Numbered from the stretch's first letter, positions 33,395-45,202 are shown. The stretch: 64,000 nt of DNA from Leptospiraceae bacterium (GCA_026005135.1 BPKM01000009.1:1-64000); one strand, 5' to 3'. A program made the numbers and translations. Notes: generated from the letters alone by a model not told the origin.

Positions 33395-34765
33395 TTACAA
33401 CATTTCTTTTAATATTTTGAAAATTACTTCATAGATTTTTTTTAATTCCATTTTTTCTATAATATATGGTGGTACAATATATAAAATATTACCTAAGGGT
33501 CTAATTAATGCGCCATTTTTTACAGAAAAATCAATAACTTCAAGATTAAATGTTTTTAAAGCTTCTTTGGATATTTTTACTACTACAGCTGCAACAGAAC
33601 CAAAATATCTTGTTTCTTTAATTTTATGATTTACAGAAGATTGTTTTAATTCTTCTAAAAATTCTTTATGCCATTTTTCAATTAAAGAAATTTTATTTTT
33701 TATATCTAATTGTTCATATAATTCTATAGAAGAAATACTTATAGCACAACCTATGGGATTTCCAGTCATAGAATGGCCATGAAATAATGTATGTTGTTTA
33801 TTATCAGAATAAAATCCTTGATATACTTTTTCTTTACACATAGTAACAGCAAATGTTGCATAACCTGCGGGTAATCCTTTACTTAAAGCAAGAATATCTG
33901 GATAAATTCCTGCATGTTCATAGGCAAAATATGGTCCTGTTCTTCCAGCCCCTGTAAAGACTTCATCACATATCATAAAAATATTATAATTGTCACATAA
34001 TTCTCGAATTTTTTTTAAAACAATAGGATGATACATTAACATTCCAGCAGCACCCTGAATTAAAGGTTCTATAACAATACCACATACTTCTTTATGAAAT
34101 TTTTCAAAATAATTATCTAATTGTTTTAATAAAGGTTGTAATTCCTGTTTTGCTAACTGTTCATCAAACATTCCCATTTCTGAACTATAAGACATAGGTA
34201 TATGGATAACATTAAAAAGTAAAGGTTCATAAACTTTATGAAAATCAGAACGAGCACCAAGAGACATAGTTCCAAATGTATCGCCATGATAACCATTTTC
34301 TAAAACAAAAAACGTTTTTTTTTGGAACAACCCTTGATTTTGAAAATATTGATAGGCCATTTTCGCTGCAATTTCCATTGCAGTAGAACCATCATCAGAA
34401 TAAAATACTCGCGATAATGTATGATTGGACTTCTCGGATAACATCTTCGCTAATTTTAAAGCTGGTTCATGTTCCATACTTGCATAAATCACATGTTCTA
34501 AAATATCTAATTGTTTTTTAATCGCTTCTTTTAATGGTTTACAATTATGTCCATAGATGCTAACCCACCAAGAACTTATAGCATCAATAAATTGAATAGA
34601 ATTCCCATCATAATCATATCCATATAAATATACCCCTTCTCCTTTTTCGATAAAAAAGGGTTCTTTTGCAAGTTTCATTGGAGTAAAGGGCCACCAGATA
34701 TGTTGTTTGTGAATATTTCGAAAATACTGCAATTGATTTTTATCCATAAAAACCATTTTTATCAC
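33395..34765 (-). CDS. bioA: Adenosylmethionine-8-amino-7-oxononanoate aminotransferase
   Basis: WWPFTPM, DAISSWWVSIYGHNC, FYSDDGSTAMEIAAKMA, ICDEVFTGAGRTG. Confidence 0.93.
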   Translation of the reverse strand: MIKMVFMDKNQLQYFRNIHKQHIWWPFTPMKLAKEPFFIEKGEGVYLYGYDYDGNSIQFIDAISSWWVSIYGHNCKPLKEAIKKQLDILEHVIYASMEHEPALKLAKMLSEKSNHTLSRVFYSDDGSTAMEIAAKMAYQYFQNQGLFQKKTFFVLENGYHGDTFGTMSLGARSDFHKVYEPLLFNVIHIPMSYSSEMGMFDEQLAKQELQPLLKQLDNYFEKFHKEVCGIVIEPLIQGAAGMLMYHPIVLKKIRELCDNYNIFMICDEVFTGAGRTGPYFAYEHAGIYPDILALSKGLPAGYATFAVTMCKEKVYQGFYSDNKQHTLFHGHSMTGNPIGCAISISSIELYEQLDIKNKISLIEKWHKEFLEELKQSSVNHKIKETRYFGSVAAVVVKISKEALKTFNLEVIDFSVKNGALIRPLGNILYIVPPYIIEKMELKKIYEVIFKILKEML

Positions 34766-34948
34766 TTGTTATTATTAATAAATATTTTTATATATAATTT
34801 TGTTATATAAATTCAACAGTAATATTCATCACAAATATATCTTAAATAAAATTTTTATTTTTTAAATATATTTTTTTATTTACAAATATACCATTTTGAA
34901 TTTTAATTATCTATACCAGATATAATTCTGGTACTAAATTTTAAGGAG

Positions 34949-35329
34949 ATGTATATGAAATTCAAAAAAAAACTTTTATTAGGTATGGGATTTATATTAG
35001 GATTAATGGCTGGTAGTTCCCTTATTGCAGATACCGCTATTTATTTTTGCCAGGAAACATCTGCATATGGAGCTGCATGGGGTGTACCATTAGCGAGAGC
35101 AAGGCAAGTAGCAAAACAATATTGTGAACAAAATGGTGGAACCAACTGTCAGGAACTTATAAGCTGTAAAACAGGATTTGCTGCAATTGTAACAGATAAT
35201 GAAGGAACAATAGGTGCTTCCTGTGGTGCACGTACTCAACAAGAAGCAGATAAAGGAGCTATTGAAAGTTGTCAGCAATATAGTGAAAATCCTTCTGCCT
35301 GTACAATTAAACATCAATGGCGAGGATAA
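34949..35329 (+). CDS. Secreted Cys-rich DUF4189-like protein
   Basis: Signal peptide then ATSAYGAAWG...ARQVAKQYCEQNGGTNC layout. Confidence 0.5.
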   Translation: MYMKFKKKLLLGMGFILGLMAGSSLIADTAIYFCQETSAYGAAWGVPLARARQVAKQYCEQNGGTNCQELISCKTGFAAIVTDNEGTIGASCGARTQQEADKGAIESCQQYSENPSACTIKHQWRG

Positions 35330-35336
35330 ATATTAT

Positions 35337-35379
35337 TAAAAGAACAGGTATTCTTAATAGTACCTGTTCTTTTTTTATT
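35337..35379 (+). terminator. Rho-independent terminator
   Basis: AAAGAACAGGTA-ttcttaatag-TACCTGTTCTTTTTTT. Confidence 0.85.
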
Positions 35380-35429
35380 CTATAAAATTTTACGTTGCCA
35401 TAAAAAGGATTTAAATTAAATTATCTTTA

Positions 35430-36554
35430 ATGATACAACCATGGGATATAAAAAAGATATTTATTGATAATTCTTTAAATAAAGACCATAATCCAATAAT
35501 TCAAAATATCTTAAAAAATACACAAAATACATCTATCAAGATTGAATTTATTGATAATCCAAAAGAAATATTTGATTATTATTTAAAACATGGTTCTTTA
35601 TTCGAAAAAGATACACTTCTTGTTTATCGTCATCAGGGTAAATTTATTTCTTCCTGTCCAGGATCAGATGGAATGGTATGCTGTCAGTACTTTGTTATTA
35701 ATTTTGGGATAGGTTGTTTGTATGATTGTCATTATTGTTATCTACAAAACTTTATGAATCAACCATTAATGACTGTTTTTGGTAATTTAGAAGATCTTTT
35801 TTCCGAAATAGAAAAAAAGATTAAAGGAAAAAATTTTCATTTTCGTATTGGAACAGGTGAATATACAGATTCTTTAGCATTAGATCCTATTATAGAAATA
35901 TCTCCTATTTTAGTAAATTATTTTGCCCAATTAGAAAATGCTACCTTAGAATTAAAAACAAAATCAAATCATATCGAAAAATTATTAAATTTAAATCATA
36001 ACAATCATACAGTAGTTGCATGGTCTTTAAATCCTCCAGAAATTATTGATAAAATAGAACCGGGAACAGCCAGTTTAAAAGAACGTTTAGAAGCTGCAAA
36101 AAGAGTTCAGGAAGCTGGTTATAAATTAGCATTCCATTTTGATCCAATGATATATCATGATAATTGGGAAAAAAATTATAAAGAATTATTAGACCAATTA
36201 TTTGCTACAATTGATACAAATCGCATTGCCTGGATTTCTCTGGGAACTTTTCGTTATTCTATTGGGCAAAAAGAAATTATGCAAAAAAGATTTTTAGACG
36301 ATAATTTAACCAAACAAGAAATGGTTCAAGGAAGTGATAAGAAGTTCCGTTATTTTAAAACGATACGGCAAGAGATGTATGCTACAATTAAAAGTTATAT
36401 TGATAAAAAAGATCCAAAGTTATTTTCTTATCTTTGCATGGAAACACAATATATGTGGGAAAAAATTTATCAATTTGTACCTCAATCTTCCAAGAATCTG
36501 GATAGTTATTTCGAAAATCGTAGAATCTATATGGAGTCATTATCAAAAAGTTGA
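35430..36554 (+). CDS. SplB-like radical SAM protein (spore photoproduct lyase family)
   Basis: GCLYDCHYCYLQNFMNQP radical SAM cluster motif. Confidence 0.85.
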   Translation: MIQPWDIKKIFIDNSLNKDHNPIIQNILKNTQNTSIKIEFIDNPKEIFDYYLKHGSLFEKDTLLVYRHQGKFISSCPGSDGMVCCQYFVINFGIGCLYDCHYCYLQNFMNQPLMTVFGNLEDLFSEIEKKIKGKNFHFRIGTGEYTDSLALDPIIEISPILVNYFAQLENATLELKTKSNHIEKLLNLNHNNHTVVAWSLNPPEIIDKIEPGTASLKERLEAAKRVQEAGYKLAFHFDPMIYHDNWEKNYKELLDQLFATIDTNRIAWISLGTFRYSIGQKEIMQKRFLDDNLTKQEMVQGSDKKFRYFKTIRQEMYATIKSYIDKKDPKLFSYLCMETQYMWEKIYQFVPQSSKNLDSYFENRRIYMESLSKS

Positions 36555-38505
36555 TATTTTTTTTATTTTTATTATTCTATTTATAGGAAATTTTATTCCC
36601 ATTACATCGCAGGAAATCAGTAGAATTTATTATTATAAGAATATTTTACAAGATACTTCAATTCAAAATCAATCAAGAATTAATACAGAATGGGACGAAT
36701 ATGCACCTTTACCAATCTTTGGAGAGAAATATTTAATTTTTCAATCTCAACGTCCTGGTCCTTATGAAGAACATTCTTTATGGTATTCCTTTAATAAAAA
36801 CTATAAAGATCCTACTTCTGAACCAGAATGGACAGATCCTTTACCTTTAATTTTTCCTTTAGATAATAAACCAACAGAAACAATGAAAGCCCTAAATCAA
36901 AATGAATTTACAATCAATTCTGATTCCTTTATAGGACATCCTTCTGTTTATATAGAAAACAATCAAATAAAAGAAATTTATTTTACTTCCTTTAAAGATT
37001 CCCATTTAGAAGGTTATGCTCATTTAAATATATACGTAGCAAAATTTATTAATAATAGATGGCAGAAACCAGAACATCTTAATGAAATTAATAGTAATTT
37101 TGATGATTTAATGCCTTTTATTACAAAAGATGGTACAAAATTGTTTTTTGTTTCTAATCGTCCCGGAGGTTATGGAGGCTTTGATATATGGTATGCAGAA
37201 AGAGATCTTAAAACAGGAATATGGAGTAAACCAGTTAATTTAGGACCTAATATCAATACTGAATATGATGAAATAACACCATTTTTAACCCATAACCAGC
37301 AAAAATTAATATTTGCAAGTAATCGCCCTGGTGGTATAGGTGGTTTTGATCTTTATGTTAGCAATTTTAACGGTTTAGATTTTGATTTACCTATAAATTT
37401 AGGAGAACCCTTTAATTCTAAACAAAATGATGAAGCATTAAAAATTTCTGATAATAGCTTATGGACATATTTCTCTTCGGATCGTTTTGAGGTAAATGCT
37501 AAGGGTGGTTATGATATTTATCGTTTTTTAATTCCAAAAGAATTGGTTGAATTTTCCAAAATTATTCTTAAAGGAAAAATTTTAAATGCAGAAACTCAAG
37601 AACCAGTTAGTGTAGAAGCAACTATCTTAATTGAATTTGGTTTACAAAATTTAGTTATTAAATCAGATAGACGTTTTAAAAACGATGGTAAAACAATTGA
37701 TAATACTTTCAAAGCAGAATTATATTCTGGTAGAATCTATCGATTACAAATTAGTGCACCAGGTTATTATCCTTTAGAAACTTTATTGGATTATAAAGAA
37801 ATCTATACAGAAACAAAAACTGACGAAAGAATATTTTATCTTAAACCAATCAAACCGATTGAACCTATTATACGTTATATTCCAGGCATCGTTATTGATG
37901 AAGAGACTCATTTATCTTTACCAGGTTCGCAAGTAATTAAAATCGATTCTGATGGTAATATATTGGAACTAAAATTGGATCCCTATGCACAATTCACAGT
38001 ACCTGTTAGAAAAAATGAAAAATTTCAAATCAAAGCAAGCTCTCCTGGTTATGAAACAAAAATAGAAACATTTAAAGAATCTAAAGAACTCCAAAAAATC
38101 ATTATAAAATTAAAAAAAATTCAAGAACCATGCGAAGCAAAACAATTAGAATGTATCTGGAATACACGTATCTTTTTTGATCTTGATAGTGCAGAAATTA
38201 AACCCACAGAAAGAGAAAAAATTAAACTTATTGCAGAAATTTTAAAGTTATATCCCGATGTAAAAATAGAAATCCAGGGCCATACTGATCGCTCTTATCG
38301 TGGACCAAAAGAAAAATCATTTGAATATAATTTAAAATTATCCATAGAACGTGCCAATAATGTAAAAAAAGAATTAATGCAATTAGGGATTAACGAAAAT
38401 CGTTTAGTTGTAAAAGGTTATAGTTATACAAAACCCTTAGTAGAAGCACCAGATGCAATTAAAGGAGCTATTAATAGACGAGTAGAATTTAAAGAAATAA
38501 AATAA
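36334..38505 (+). CDS. PD40-repeat/OmpA-like C-terminal domain protein; true start uncertain, probably near 36550
   Basis: LFFVSNRPGGYGGFDIWYAERD repeats and C-terminal IEIQGHTDRS...RRVEF OmpA domain. Confidence 0.88.
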   Translation: MIRSSVILKRYGKRCMLQLKVILIKKIQSYFLIFAWKHNICGKKFINLYLNLPRIWIVISKIVESIWSHYQKVDIFFIFIILFIGNFIPITSQEISRIYYYKNILQDTSIQNQSRINTEWDEYAPLPIFGEKYLIFQSQRPGPYEEHSLWYSFNKNYKDPTSEPEWTDPLPLIFPLDNKPTETMKALNQNEFTINSDSFIGHPSVYIENNQIKEIYFTSFKDSHLEGYAHLNIYVAKFINNRWQKPEHLNEINSNFDDLMPFITKDGTKLFFVSNRPGGYGGFDIWYAERDLKTGIWSKPVNLGPNINTEYDEITPFLTHNQQKLIFASNRPGGIGGFDLYVSNFNGLDFDLPINLGEPFNSKQNDEALKISDNSLWTYFSSDRFEVNAKGGYDIYRFLIPKELVEFSKIILKGKILNAETQEPVSVEATILIEFGLQNLVIKSDRRFKNDGKTIDNTFKAELYSGRIYRLQISAPGYYPLETLLDYKEIYTETKTDERIFYLKPIKPIEPIIRYIPGIVIDEETHLSLPGSQVIKIDSDGNILELKLDPYAQFTVPVRKNEKFQIKASSPGYETKIETFKESKELQKIIIKLKKIQEPCEAKQLECIWNTRIFFDLDSAEIKPTEREKIKLIAEILKLYPDVKIEIQGHTDRSYRGPKEKSFEYNLKLSIERANNVKKELMQLGINENRLVVKGYSYTKPLVEAPDAIKGAINRRVEFKEIK

Positions 38506-38535
38506 TTTTTCGTCAAAAATAATAAAGGATTTTTT

Positions 38536-39603
38536 ATGGAAATAATTCAATATAATATAGAACCAATTAAAGAATCAAAACGTTTATGGGACTATGTTAA
38601 GGATCCTAAGATTATTACTAATTTCATTTTAGTTAAATTAAATAAACATTCCCTGTATTTAAAGAATAGCATTCCCCCAGCAGAATTTACACCTACAGAA
38701 GAAAAAGAAGGTGGTATTGAATTTTATTTTAATCCTTCAATAAAATTACAAGAACATGTTATATTATATTTAGATTTAAAACGTCATTTAGAATTTCATT
38801 TCCAGTTAATAAAAGAAATCTCTCCGGGAAGGGCTATATTAAAACCCGAAGAACTAAAAGTAAGTAAATTCCAACGTAGATATCATCGTATTCCAATTAA
38901 AGATGATGAAGTAATCGCTAATAATTTTCGTTTAAGTAAAAATAAAATATCTACCAATAATATACAATTTCAGATTACTGCAAAAGTTATTTTTCCACAG
39001 ATCGAAGAAAAGTATAAGGATCAATTTCCAGGTATGAAATTATTATTATCCAATGCAGAAAATTTACCAGAAGAAATAAAAAAACAGGAAATCAATACAC
39101 CTCAAATTATAAAAATTAATATTAAATATGTTTTTGTTTATCCAATTGTAGTATATCAGAAAAATAAATTTGTTCCCCTTATATATATTTTATTTCCTTA
39201 TTCTTCATCACCCCCAACAGAAGACAAAAAAACACAAATTTTAATTGAATTAGAAAAAATTGCAGATGAAACCTATGAAAAAATGATAGAAGCAAATACT
39301 ACTTTAATTAAAAAAAAACAAAGGGTCGTAAATATCTCTGAAGGAGGTGTTGCTTTAGAAATTACTGATGAAGAATTAAAATCTCTTATTCCTTATCAAG
39401 AAAATATTATTTTTGATCTTGTCTTTAAATTAGTAGCCCCCATAAGAATGGATGGAGAAATTCGATATATTCATAAACTAAAAAAAGAAGAAAAAGAAAG
39501 CCTGTTAGTAGGAATTGACTTTACAGGAGAAGGATATACAGATTTTCGTAAAAAGAATAGTGAATTATTAAAAAATCTAATATCAAAATTAAATTCAAAA
39601 TAA
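38536..39603 (+). CDS. DUF1577/PilZ-like protein
   Basis: KFQRRYHRIPI...VVNISEGGVALEIT...VGIDFTG. Confidence 0.6.
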   Translation: MEIIQYNIEPIKESKRLWDYVKDPKIITNFILVKLNKHSLYLKNSIPPAEFTPTEEKEGGIEFYFNPSIKLQEHVILYLDLKRHLEFHFQLIKEISPGRAILKPEELKVSKFQRRYHRIPIKDDEVIANNFRLSKNKISTNNIQFQITAKVIFPQIEEKYKDQFPGMKLLLSNAENLPEEIKKQEINTPQIIKINIKYVFVYPIVVYQKNKFVPLIYILFPYSSSPPTEDKKTQILIELEKIADETYEKMIEANTTLIKKKQRVVNISEGGVALEITDEELKSLIPYQENIIFDLVFKLVAPIRMDGEIRYIHKLKKEEKESLLVGIDFTGEGYTDFRKKNSELLKNLISKLNSK

Positions 39604-39607
39604 TCTT

Positions 39608-40942
39608 ATGAAAAAATTTCAATCTTATCCAGGAACCAGAGATTTTTATCCTTACGAAATGCAAATTAGAAATTGGTTTTTTGAAAAACAAAGAGAAGTT
39701 TGTAAAAAATATGGATACGAAGAATATTCTGCTCCCATTTTAGAATATACAGATTTATATCGTTCTAAATCTTCTGAAGAAATTGTAAATGAACAACTTT
39801 ATACCTTTATCGATAGAGGAAATAGAGAAGTTTCTATACGTCCAGAAATGACACCTACCTTAGCAAGAATGATTGCTAATCGAGATCAGAGTTATATTCC
39901 ACCTCTAAGATGGTTTAGTATTGCTAATTTTATGAGGTATGAACGACCAGGTAAAGGACGTTTAAGAGAATTTTATCAGTTGAATGTAGATTTAATAGGT
40001 AGTAACAGTATTTATGCAGATGTAGAAATTTTATCAATCGCAATGGATTTATTAAAATCTTATGGTGCAAATGAAAATCAATTTATTGTAAGATTTAGTC
40101 ATAGAGCTTTATTAGATTTATGGCTTAATATTGTTGATAAAGAAAAATTACGTCAAATAGGAAGAATTATAGATAAAAAAGATAAAATTTCTTCTGAACA
40201 ATTTAAAAAAGAATTAGAACAAATATGTAATATAGAAGAAATCCAAAAAATTGAAAAATTTTTAAATCTTAAAATTTCTTTAAACAAAGATATAACATCA
40301 AATGATATTGAATTAAACAATAATAAAGAACAAATTATTGAAATTTTAAACCATTTAAGAAATATCTTTAAGTATTTAAGTATGAGTCATAATACAATCA
40401 ATGTATTATTTGATCCTTCTATTGTTCGAGGATTTGATTATTATACTGGTTTAATTTTTGAAATCTATGATACGCATCCAGAAAATAGAAGAGCAATTTT
40501 TGGTGGTGGAAGATATGATAATTTAATTGGACAATTTAGTAAAGAATCTTTACCTGCAATAGGTTTTGGAATGGGTGATGTTACCTTAGAAGAATTTTTA
40601 AGAAATCACAATTTATTACCAGAAATAAAATACAAAAAAGGTTTTTATTTTTCCCTTTTTGATGAAAACTTATATCAGGAATATCTAAAAATAGTTCATA
40701 TTTTAAGAAGCAATGATATACCTGTAGAATTATCTTTAAATAGACCCAAAAAATTTGGAAAAGAATTTGAATTAGCAGAGAAAAAAGGATACTATTATGC
40801 AATTATTATAGGAGAAGATGAGCTAAAAAATCACGAAATAAAAATTAAAAATCTTAAAAATGGACAGCAATTTAATATTTCTTATGATAATGAAAAAAAA
40901 TTATCAGAAGAACTTCATCATCTCTTAGCAGAAATAATATAG
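39608..40942 (+). CDS. hisS: Histidyl-tRNA synthetase
   Basis: YPGTRDFYP, RPEMTPTLARM, RGFDYYTGLIFE, GGGRYDNLIG. Confidence 0.94.
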   Translation: MKKFQSYPGTRDFYPYEMQIRNWFFEKQREVCKKYGYEEYSAPILEYTDLYRSKSSEEIVNEQLYTFIDRGNREVSIRPEMTPTLARMIANRDQSYIPPLRWFSIANFMRYERPGKGRLREFYQLNVDLIGSNSIYADVEILSIAMDLLKSYGANENQFIVRFSHRALLDLWLNIVDKEKLRQIGRIIDKKDKISSEQFKKELEQICNIEEIQKIEKFLNLKISLNKDITSNDIELNNNKEQIIEILNHLRNIFKYLSMSHNTINVLFDPSIVRGFDYYTGLIFEIYDTHPENRRAIFGGGRYDNLIGQFSKESLPAIGFGMGDVTLEEFLRNHNLLPEIKYKKGFYFSLFDENLYQEYLKIVHILRSNDIPVELSLNRPKKFGKEFELAEKKGYYYAIIIGEDELKNHEIKIKNLKNGQQFNISYDNEKKLSEELHHLLAEII

Positions 40943-40972
40943 GGACCTCCTAAGAGGCTCCCTTAAATTCTT

Positions 40973-41977
40973 TTATTTCTTTTTAAGAAATTTCATCATT
41001 GCACGTAATTTTTGCCCTGTTTCTTCAATAGGATGTTTTTTCGCTTCTTCTCTTAATCGATTAAAATTAGGATATCCCTTTTGTGCTTCTTCGAGCCATT
41101 CCTTAGCAAATTTTGCCCCTTTATCTTTTTGTATTTCTGATAAAATTTGCTTCATATTTTGTTTTACATGATCATCAACAACACGAGGACCACGTGTTAG
41201 ATCTCCATATTCTGCTGTATCAGAAATAGAATGTCTCATATTTGCTATTCCACCTTCATAGATTAAGTCTGTTATTAATTTAACCTCATGTAAACACTCA
41301 AAATAAGCAATATCTGGATCATAACCAGCTTCTACTAAGGTTTCGAATCCCTTCATTATCAAAGAGGTTAATCCACCACATAAAACAGCTTGTTCGCCAA
41401 ATAAATCTGTTTCCGTTTCGTCTTTAAAAGTTGTTTCTAAAATACCTGCTCTACCTGCACCGATAGCAGATGCATGAGCTAAAGCTCGATCTTTTGCCTT
41501 TCCTGTTGCATCTTGATGTATTGCAATTAAAGCTGGTACACCTCCACCTTCTACATAAACTCTTCTTACTAAATGTCCAGGTCCCTTAGGTGCAACCATA
41601 TAGACATCAATATTCGAAGGTGGTTGTATAACTTCAAAGTGAATGTTAAATCCATGAGAAAAAACCAAAGCTTTTCCTTCTGTTAAATTTGGGGCAATAC
41701 TTTCTTCGTAAAGTTGTTTTTGCGTTTGATCTGGTGTTAATACCTGAATTATATCTGCCCTTTTACATGCTTCTGTAGGATGTAAAACTTCAAAACCATC
41801 TTCTTTAGCCTGAGATACAGAACGGGATTCTGGTCTTAAACCAATAATAACATTTAATCCAGAATCTCTCATATTTTGTGCCTGAGCATGTCCTTGACTT
41901 CCATAACCAAGTACTGCTATTGTTAAATCTTTTAAAATGCTTAAATCACAGGAATCATCATAATATATTTTAGCCAT
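40973..41977 (-). CDS. ilvC: Ketol-acid reductoisomerase
   Basis: [43 protein letters not shown]. Confidence 0.96.
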   Translation of the reverse strand: MAKIYYDDSCDLSILKDLTIAVLGYGSQGHAQAQNMRDSGLNVIIGLRPESRSVSQAKEDGFEVLHPTEACKRADIIQVLTPDQTQKQLYEESIAPNLTEGKALVFSHGFNIHFEVIQPPSNIDVYMVAPKGPGHLVRRVYVEGGGVPALIAIHQDATGKAKDRALAHASAIGAGRAGILETTFKDETETDLFGEQAVLCGGLTSLIMKGFETLVEAGYDPDIAYFECLHEVKLITDLIYEGGIANMRHSISDTAEYGDLTRGPRVVDDHVKQNMKQILSEIQKDKGAKFAKEWLEEAQKGYPNFNRLREEAKKHPIEETGQKLRAMMKFLKKK

Positions 41978-42206
41978 AGAAGTAGATTTTTTATGAATGT
42001 GTTTCCTTTCAAGAAAATATTAAAATTTTTAGTAAATACAAGTATAATAGAATCAAAAATAAAATGCTTAAAAATCAAAATTATACCTGTAAATATCCAT
42101 TTATTAGATAGTTTATAATTAAATCTAAAAAAATAAATTTTTCTTGCAATTTTAAGAAAGCAATTATAATATTTTAAAAATCCTCATAATAGGAGGTATC
42201 GCTAAT

Positions 42207-42635
42207 ATGAAAAGACTAATAAATAATACGATTTTATTAGTAGTATTTTTCTTATCGTGTAAAACATCATTTAGTCCAGATTTAGAAGAATTTTTAAATT
42301 AAATTTGTAATGAATTGGTAAATAAAAATGCTAATGGATATCTACAAATGATTTTAAAAGAGCAGCAAAATCAATACAAAGAATTAATATTAAATTCTGA
42401 ATTTTTTACTGGTGTAGAAGAATGCGAAATATCAGATTCTAAATTTGCAAATGAAAAGATTAACGAAAATGAGTATATGATCAGATTTTTTTTAAAATAT
42501 GCTCAAAATACATTTAGTCAGCTTGATCATTTTATTGTAAAAAGAAATGGAAAATGGTTTATTGATTTTCATAAAACCTATACACATGAAATGGAAAATA
42601 ATCCTAATCCATTTACTGGTAGGCAATATAAGTAA
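42207..42635 (+). pseudogene. Small lipoprotein with an in-frame TAA after residue 31
   Basis: MKRLINNTILLVVFFLSCKTSFSPDLEEFLN*ICNELVNKNANGYLQMILKEQQNQYKEL in one frame; good RBS AGGAGG upstream of 42207. Confidence 0.6.
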
Positions 42636-42684
42636 AACCAGTAAAAATATTTGACAACAATGTTGTAATTTTTATATTTGTAAT

Positions 42685-43836
42685 ATGATTCAAAGATATA
42701 TTCAAATACCAGAAGAACAGGAAGAGTTTTATCAATATTTAAACGATTATATTAAAAAAACAATTTCTGAAGAATATCAGAATACCGAACATGTTGTTTC
42801 AGAAGAAATTATTTATAAGCACATTCAGAACCTGATTGAATTTGGATTAATTTATTCACCAGTTAACAAAGAAAACGAATATTCAATCTGGAATTATTAT
42901 CAAAAAAATATCCTGATTAGTATAATCTCCCTATTAGAACTTGGTATAGTAAATGGTGGTTTAAGTTATATTACACATCAATATAGCTTATTTAATTATT
43001 GTTTGTCTTATATTAAAGAACATTATAATCAATCTTTTGAATTTCCTTTCTGGATATTATTACAGGGGAATTATGGTCTTGCTCGTAATTTACTTGCGAA
43101 ATACTTATTTTCTCAAGAAGATAAAGAATTATATATACAAAATCTTAAACATTATTTTGAACTTCCCGAATCCTTTATATTACAAATTCCCGATTTTTTT
43201 GAATATTTTTCTTTTTTTAATATTAATGATCAAAATATCCAGAAGAATAATTTAAATTTCAATATAGCCAAAATTCAATCTAAAAAATTATTAAATCCTT
43301 CTCATGGCTTAGAAGAAATCAAAACATATGAAATAGAATATAATACAATTATATCTATACCTGTAGATATTTCTTTATATATAGATTTATTCAGCAAACA
43401 ACTCTTAGGTAATTTATCAATAGCAACTGGACGATTGGTTTATGCATTCCAAAAGGCATTGAAATATACAAATGAAAGAATTCAAGGTGGGAAATTGATT
43501 TATAATTATCCAGCTATTCAGAACTTATTATTCAATGCAGATTCAACGATAGAAATAGCTTTAAATTCTTTATTTGCCTGTAATAAACTATCTTTTGATA
43601 AGGATCTTTTCTTAAAAGTATTAAGAATAAAAAAACAATTAATGCCTTTAATTTTACAGGGGGTTTCCGATTGCTTACAAACCCATGGGGGATATGGATA
43701 TATGCGTGATTATGGATTAGAAAAAGCATATCGAGATGTAAATCATTTAAAACAATATCTGGGTACATCTTTCGAAATTAGTCTATTTCTTGCTGAAGTT
43801 TATAAACATAAACAATCAAATTTACAGATAATATAA
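42685..43836 (+). CDS. Acyl-CoA dehydrogenase-like protein
   Basis: C-terminal THGGYGYMRDYGLEKAYRDVN. Confidence 0.75.
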   Translation: MIQRYIQIPEEQEEFYQYLNDYIKKTISEEYQNTEHVVSEEIIYKHIQNLIEFGLIYSPVNKENEYSIWNYYQKNILISIISLLELGIVNGGLSYITHQYSLFNYCLSYIKEHYNQSFEFPFWILLQGNYGLARNLLAKYLFSQEDKELYIQNLKHYFELPESFILQIPDFFEYFSFFNINDQNIQKNNLNFNIAKIQSKKLLNPSHGLEEIKTYEIEYNTIISIPVDISLYIDLFSKQLLGNLSIATGRLVYAFQKALKYTNERIQGGKLIYNYPAIQNLLFNADSTIEIALNSLFACNKLSFDKDLFLKVLRIKKQLMPLILQGVSDCLQTHGGYGYMRDYGLEKAYRDVNHLKQYLGTSFEISLFLAEVYKHKQSNLQII

Positions 43837-43857
43837 ATTTTATTAAGGAAGGTTTAT

Positions 43858-45201
43858 ATGGAAATAAAAACAAAAAATTCCGAATATGTTATAGAAAAAT
43901 TAGCAGATGAAGAAAAATTATCACCTAAATATTTTTTAAATCAAATTACACCATACATGAAATTTTTGATTCATTATAATCAAGATAAATTATGGGAAAT
44001 GGATACAAAACTTTTACCTAAAAGATTACAAAAATTAAGAAGAAATTATAAAGCTTTTGCAGAAAAACATTTAAAACCCAATGCTCTCGAAATTGATGTT
44101 TATAAAAATAAAGATATATTAGAAAAAATTAAAGTAGAAGCTGCAAAGGCTGGCTATTTTTCTGATTTATTACCTTCTCCTATTGGATCAGTTGATTGGC
44201 TTACCTATCGATATCCTTTCCACTGGATTGCTTCTATTAAATACGAAGAATTATGTGCTGCCTGTGGTGGTTTGGGATTGTTAATTGGAGCCCATTCTCT
44301 TGGAGTAGCTCCTATTATGGTATCTGGTGATATAAATATTATTTTAAGACATCTTTATCCAATATTAAGAAAAAATAAAAAAGGTATACCTACTTTAATG
44401 GCATTTGCTATTACAGAACCAGCTGGTGGTTCTGATGTAGAAGATACAGAAGGTGGAACAAGATATAAACCTGTTACAACAGCAAAGCGTGTAAAAGGTG
44501 GCTGGTTATTAAATGGTAGAAAAGTTTTTATATCTGATGGCGATATCGCACATGCAGTAACCGTTTTTGCAGCACTGGAAAATAAAGCTTTAGATTCCTG
44601 GACATGTTTTTTGGTATATGATGGAACACCTGGATTTTCTCGTGGTAGAAATGAGTTAAAAATGGGACAAAGAGCATCTTCAGCAACAGAATTAATTTTT
44701 GAAGACTGTTTTGTTCCAGATTCTCAGATCGTTGGTGGTTTAGAAAAAGGCTGGATGTTAAATCGTCTAACGTTAAATTATTCTCGTATTCCTGTTGGTT
44801 CTATTGCTCTTGGTATTGCCAGAGGTGCAATGGAACATGCAATAGAATTTGCTAAAAAAACTACCTTTGCTGGCAAAAAGCTAATAGAATATCAAGAAAT
44901 ACAAATGCAAATTGCTGATATGTTAATTTTAACCTCTGCTTCTCGTATGATGATCTGGCAATATGCAAAAACATGGAAAGCACATCAATCCTGGTCTTCT
45001 ATGATTAAAGTATTTTGTTCTGATTCTGCAATGAAAGTTTGTGAAACAGCTATGGATATTTTATCAAATCATAGTATTTATCATAAAAATTATGTAGAAA
45101 AACATTTTAGAGATGCACGATTAACTCAAATTTATGAAGGTACAAATCAAATTAATCGATTAGCAATTATCGAGGATCAAATGGACGAATTATTAAAATA
45201 G
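43858..45201 (+). CDS. Acyl-CoA dehydrogenase
   Basis: AFAITEPAGGSDVEDTEGGT, YEGTNQINRLAI. Confidence 0.93.
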   Translation: MEIKTKNSEYVIEKLADEEKLSPKYFLNQITPYMKFLIHYNQDKLWEMDTKLLPKRLQKLRRNYKAFAEKHLKPNALEIDVYKNKDILEKIKVEAAKAGYFSDLLPSPIGSVDWLTYRYPFHWIASIKYEELCAACGGLGLLIGAHSLGVAPIMVSGDINIILRHLYPILRKNKKGIPTLMAFAITEPAGGSDVEDTEGGTRYKPVTTAKRVKGGWLLNGRKVFISDGDIAHAVTVFAALENKALDSWTCFLVYDGTPGFSRGRNELKMGQRASSATELIFEDCFVPDSQIVGGLEKGWMLNRLTLNYSRIPVGSIALGIARGAMEHAIEFAKKTTFAGKKLIEYQEIQMQIADMLILTSASRMMIWQYAKTWKAHQSWSSMIKVFCSDSAMKVCETAMDILSNHSIYHKNYVEKHFRDARLTQIYEGTNQINRLAIIEDQMDELLK

Positions 45202-45202
45202 T

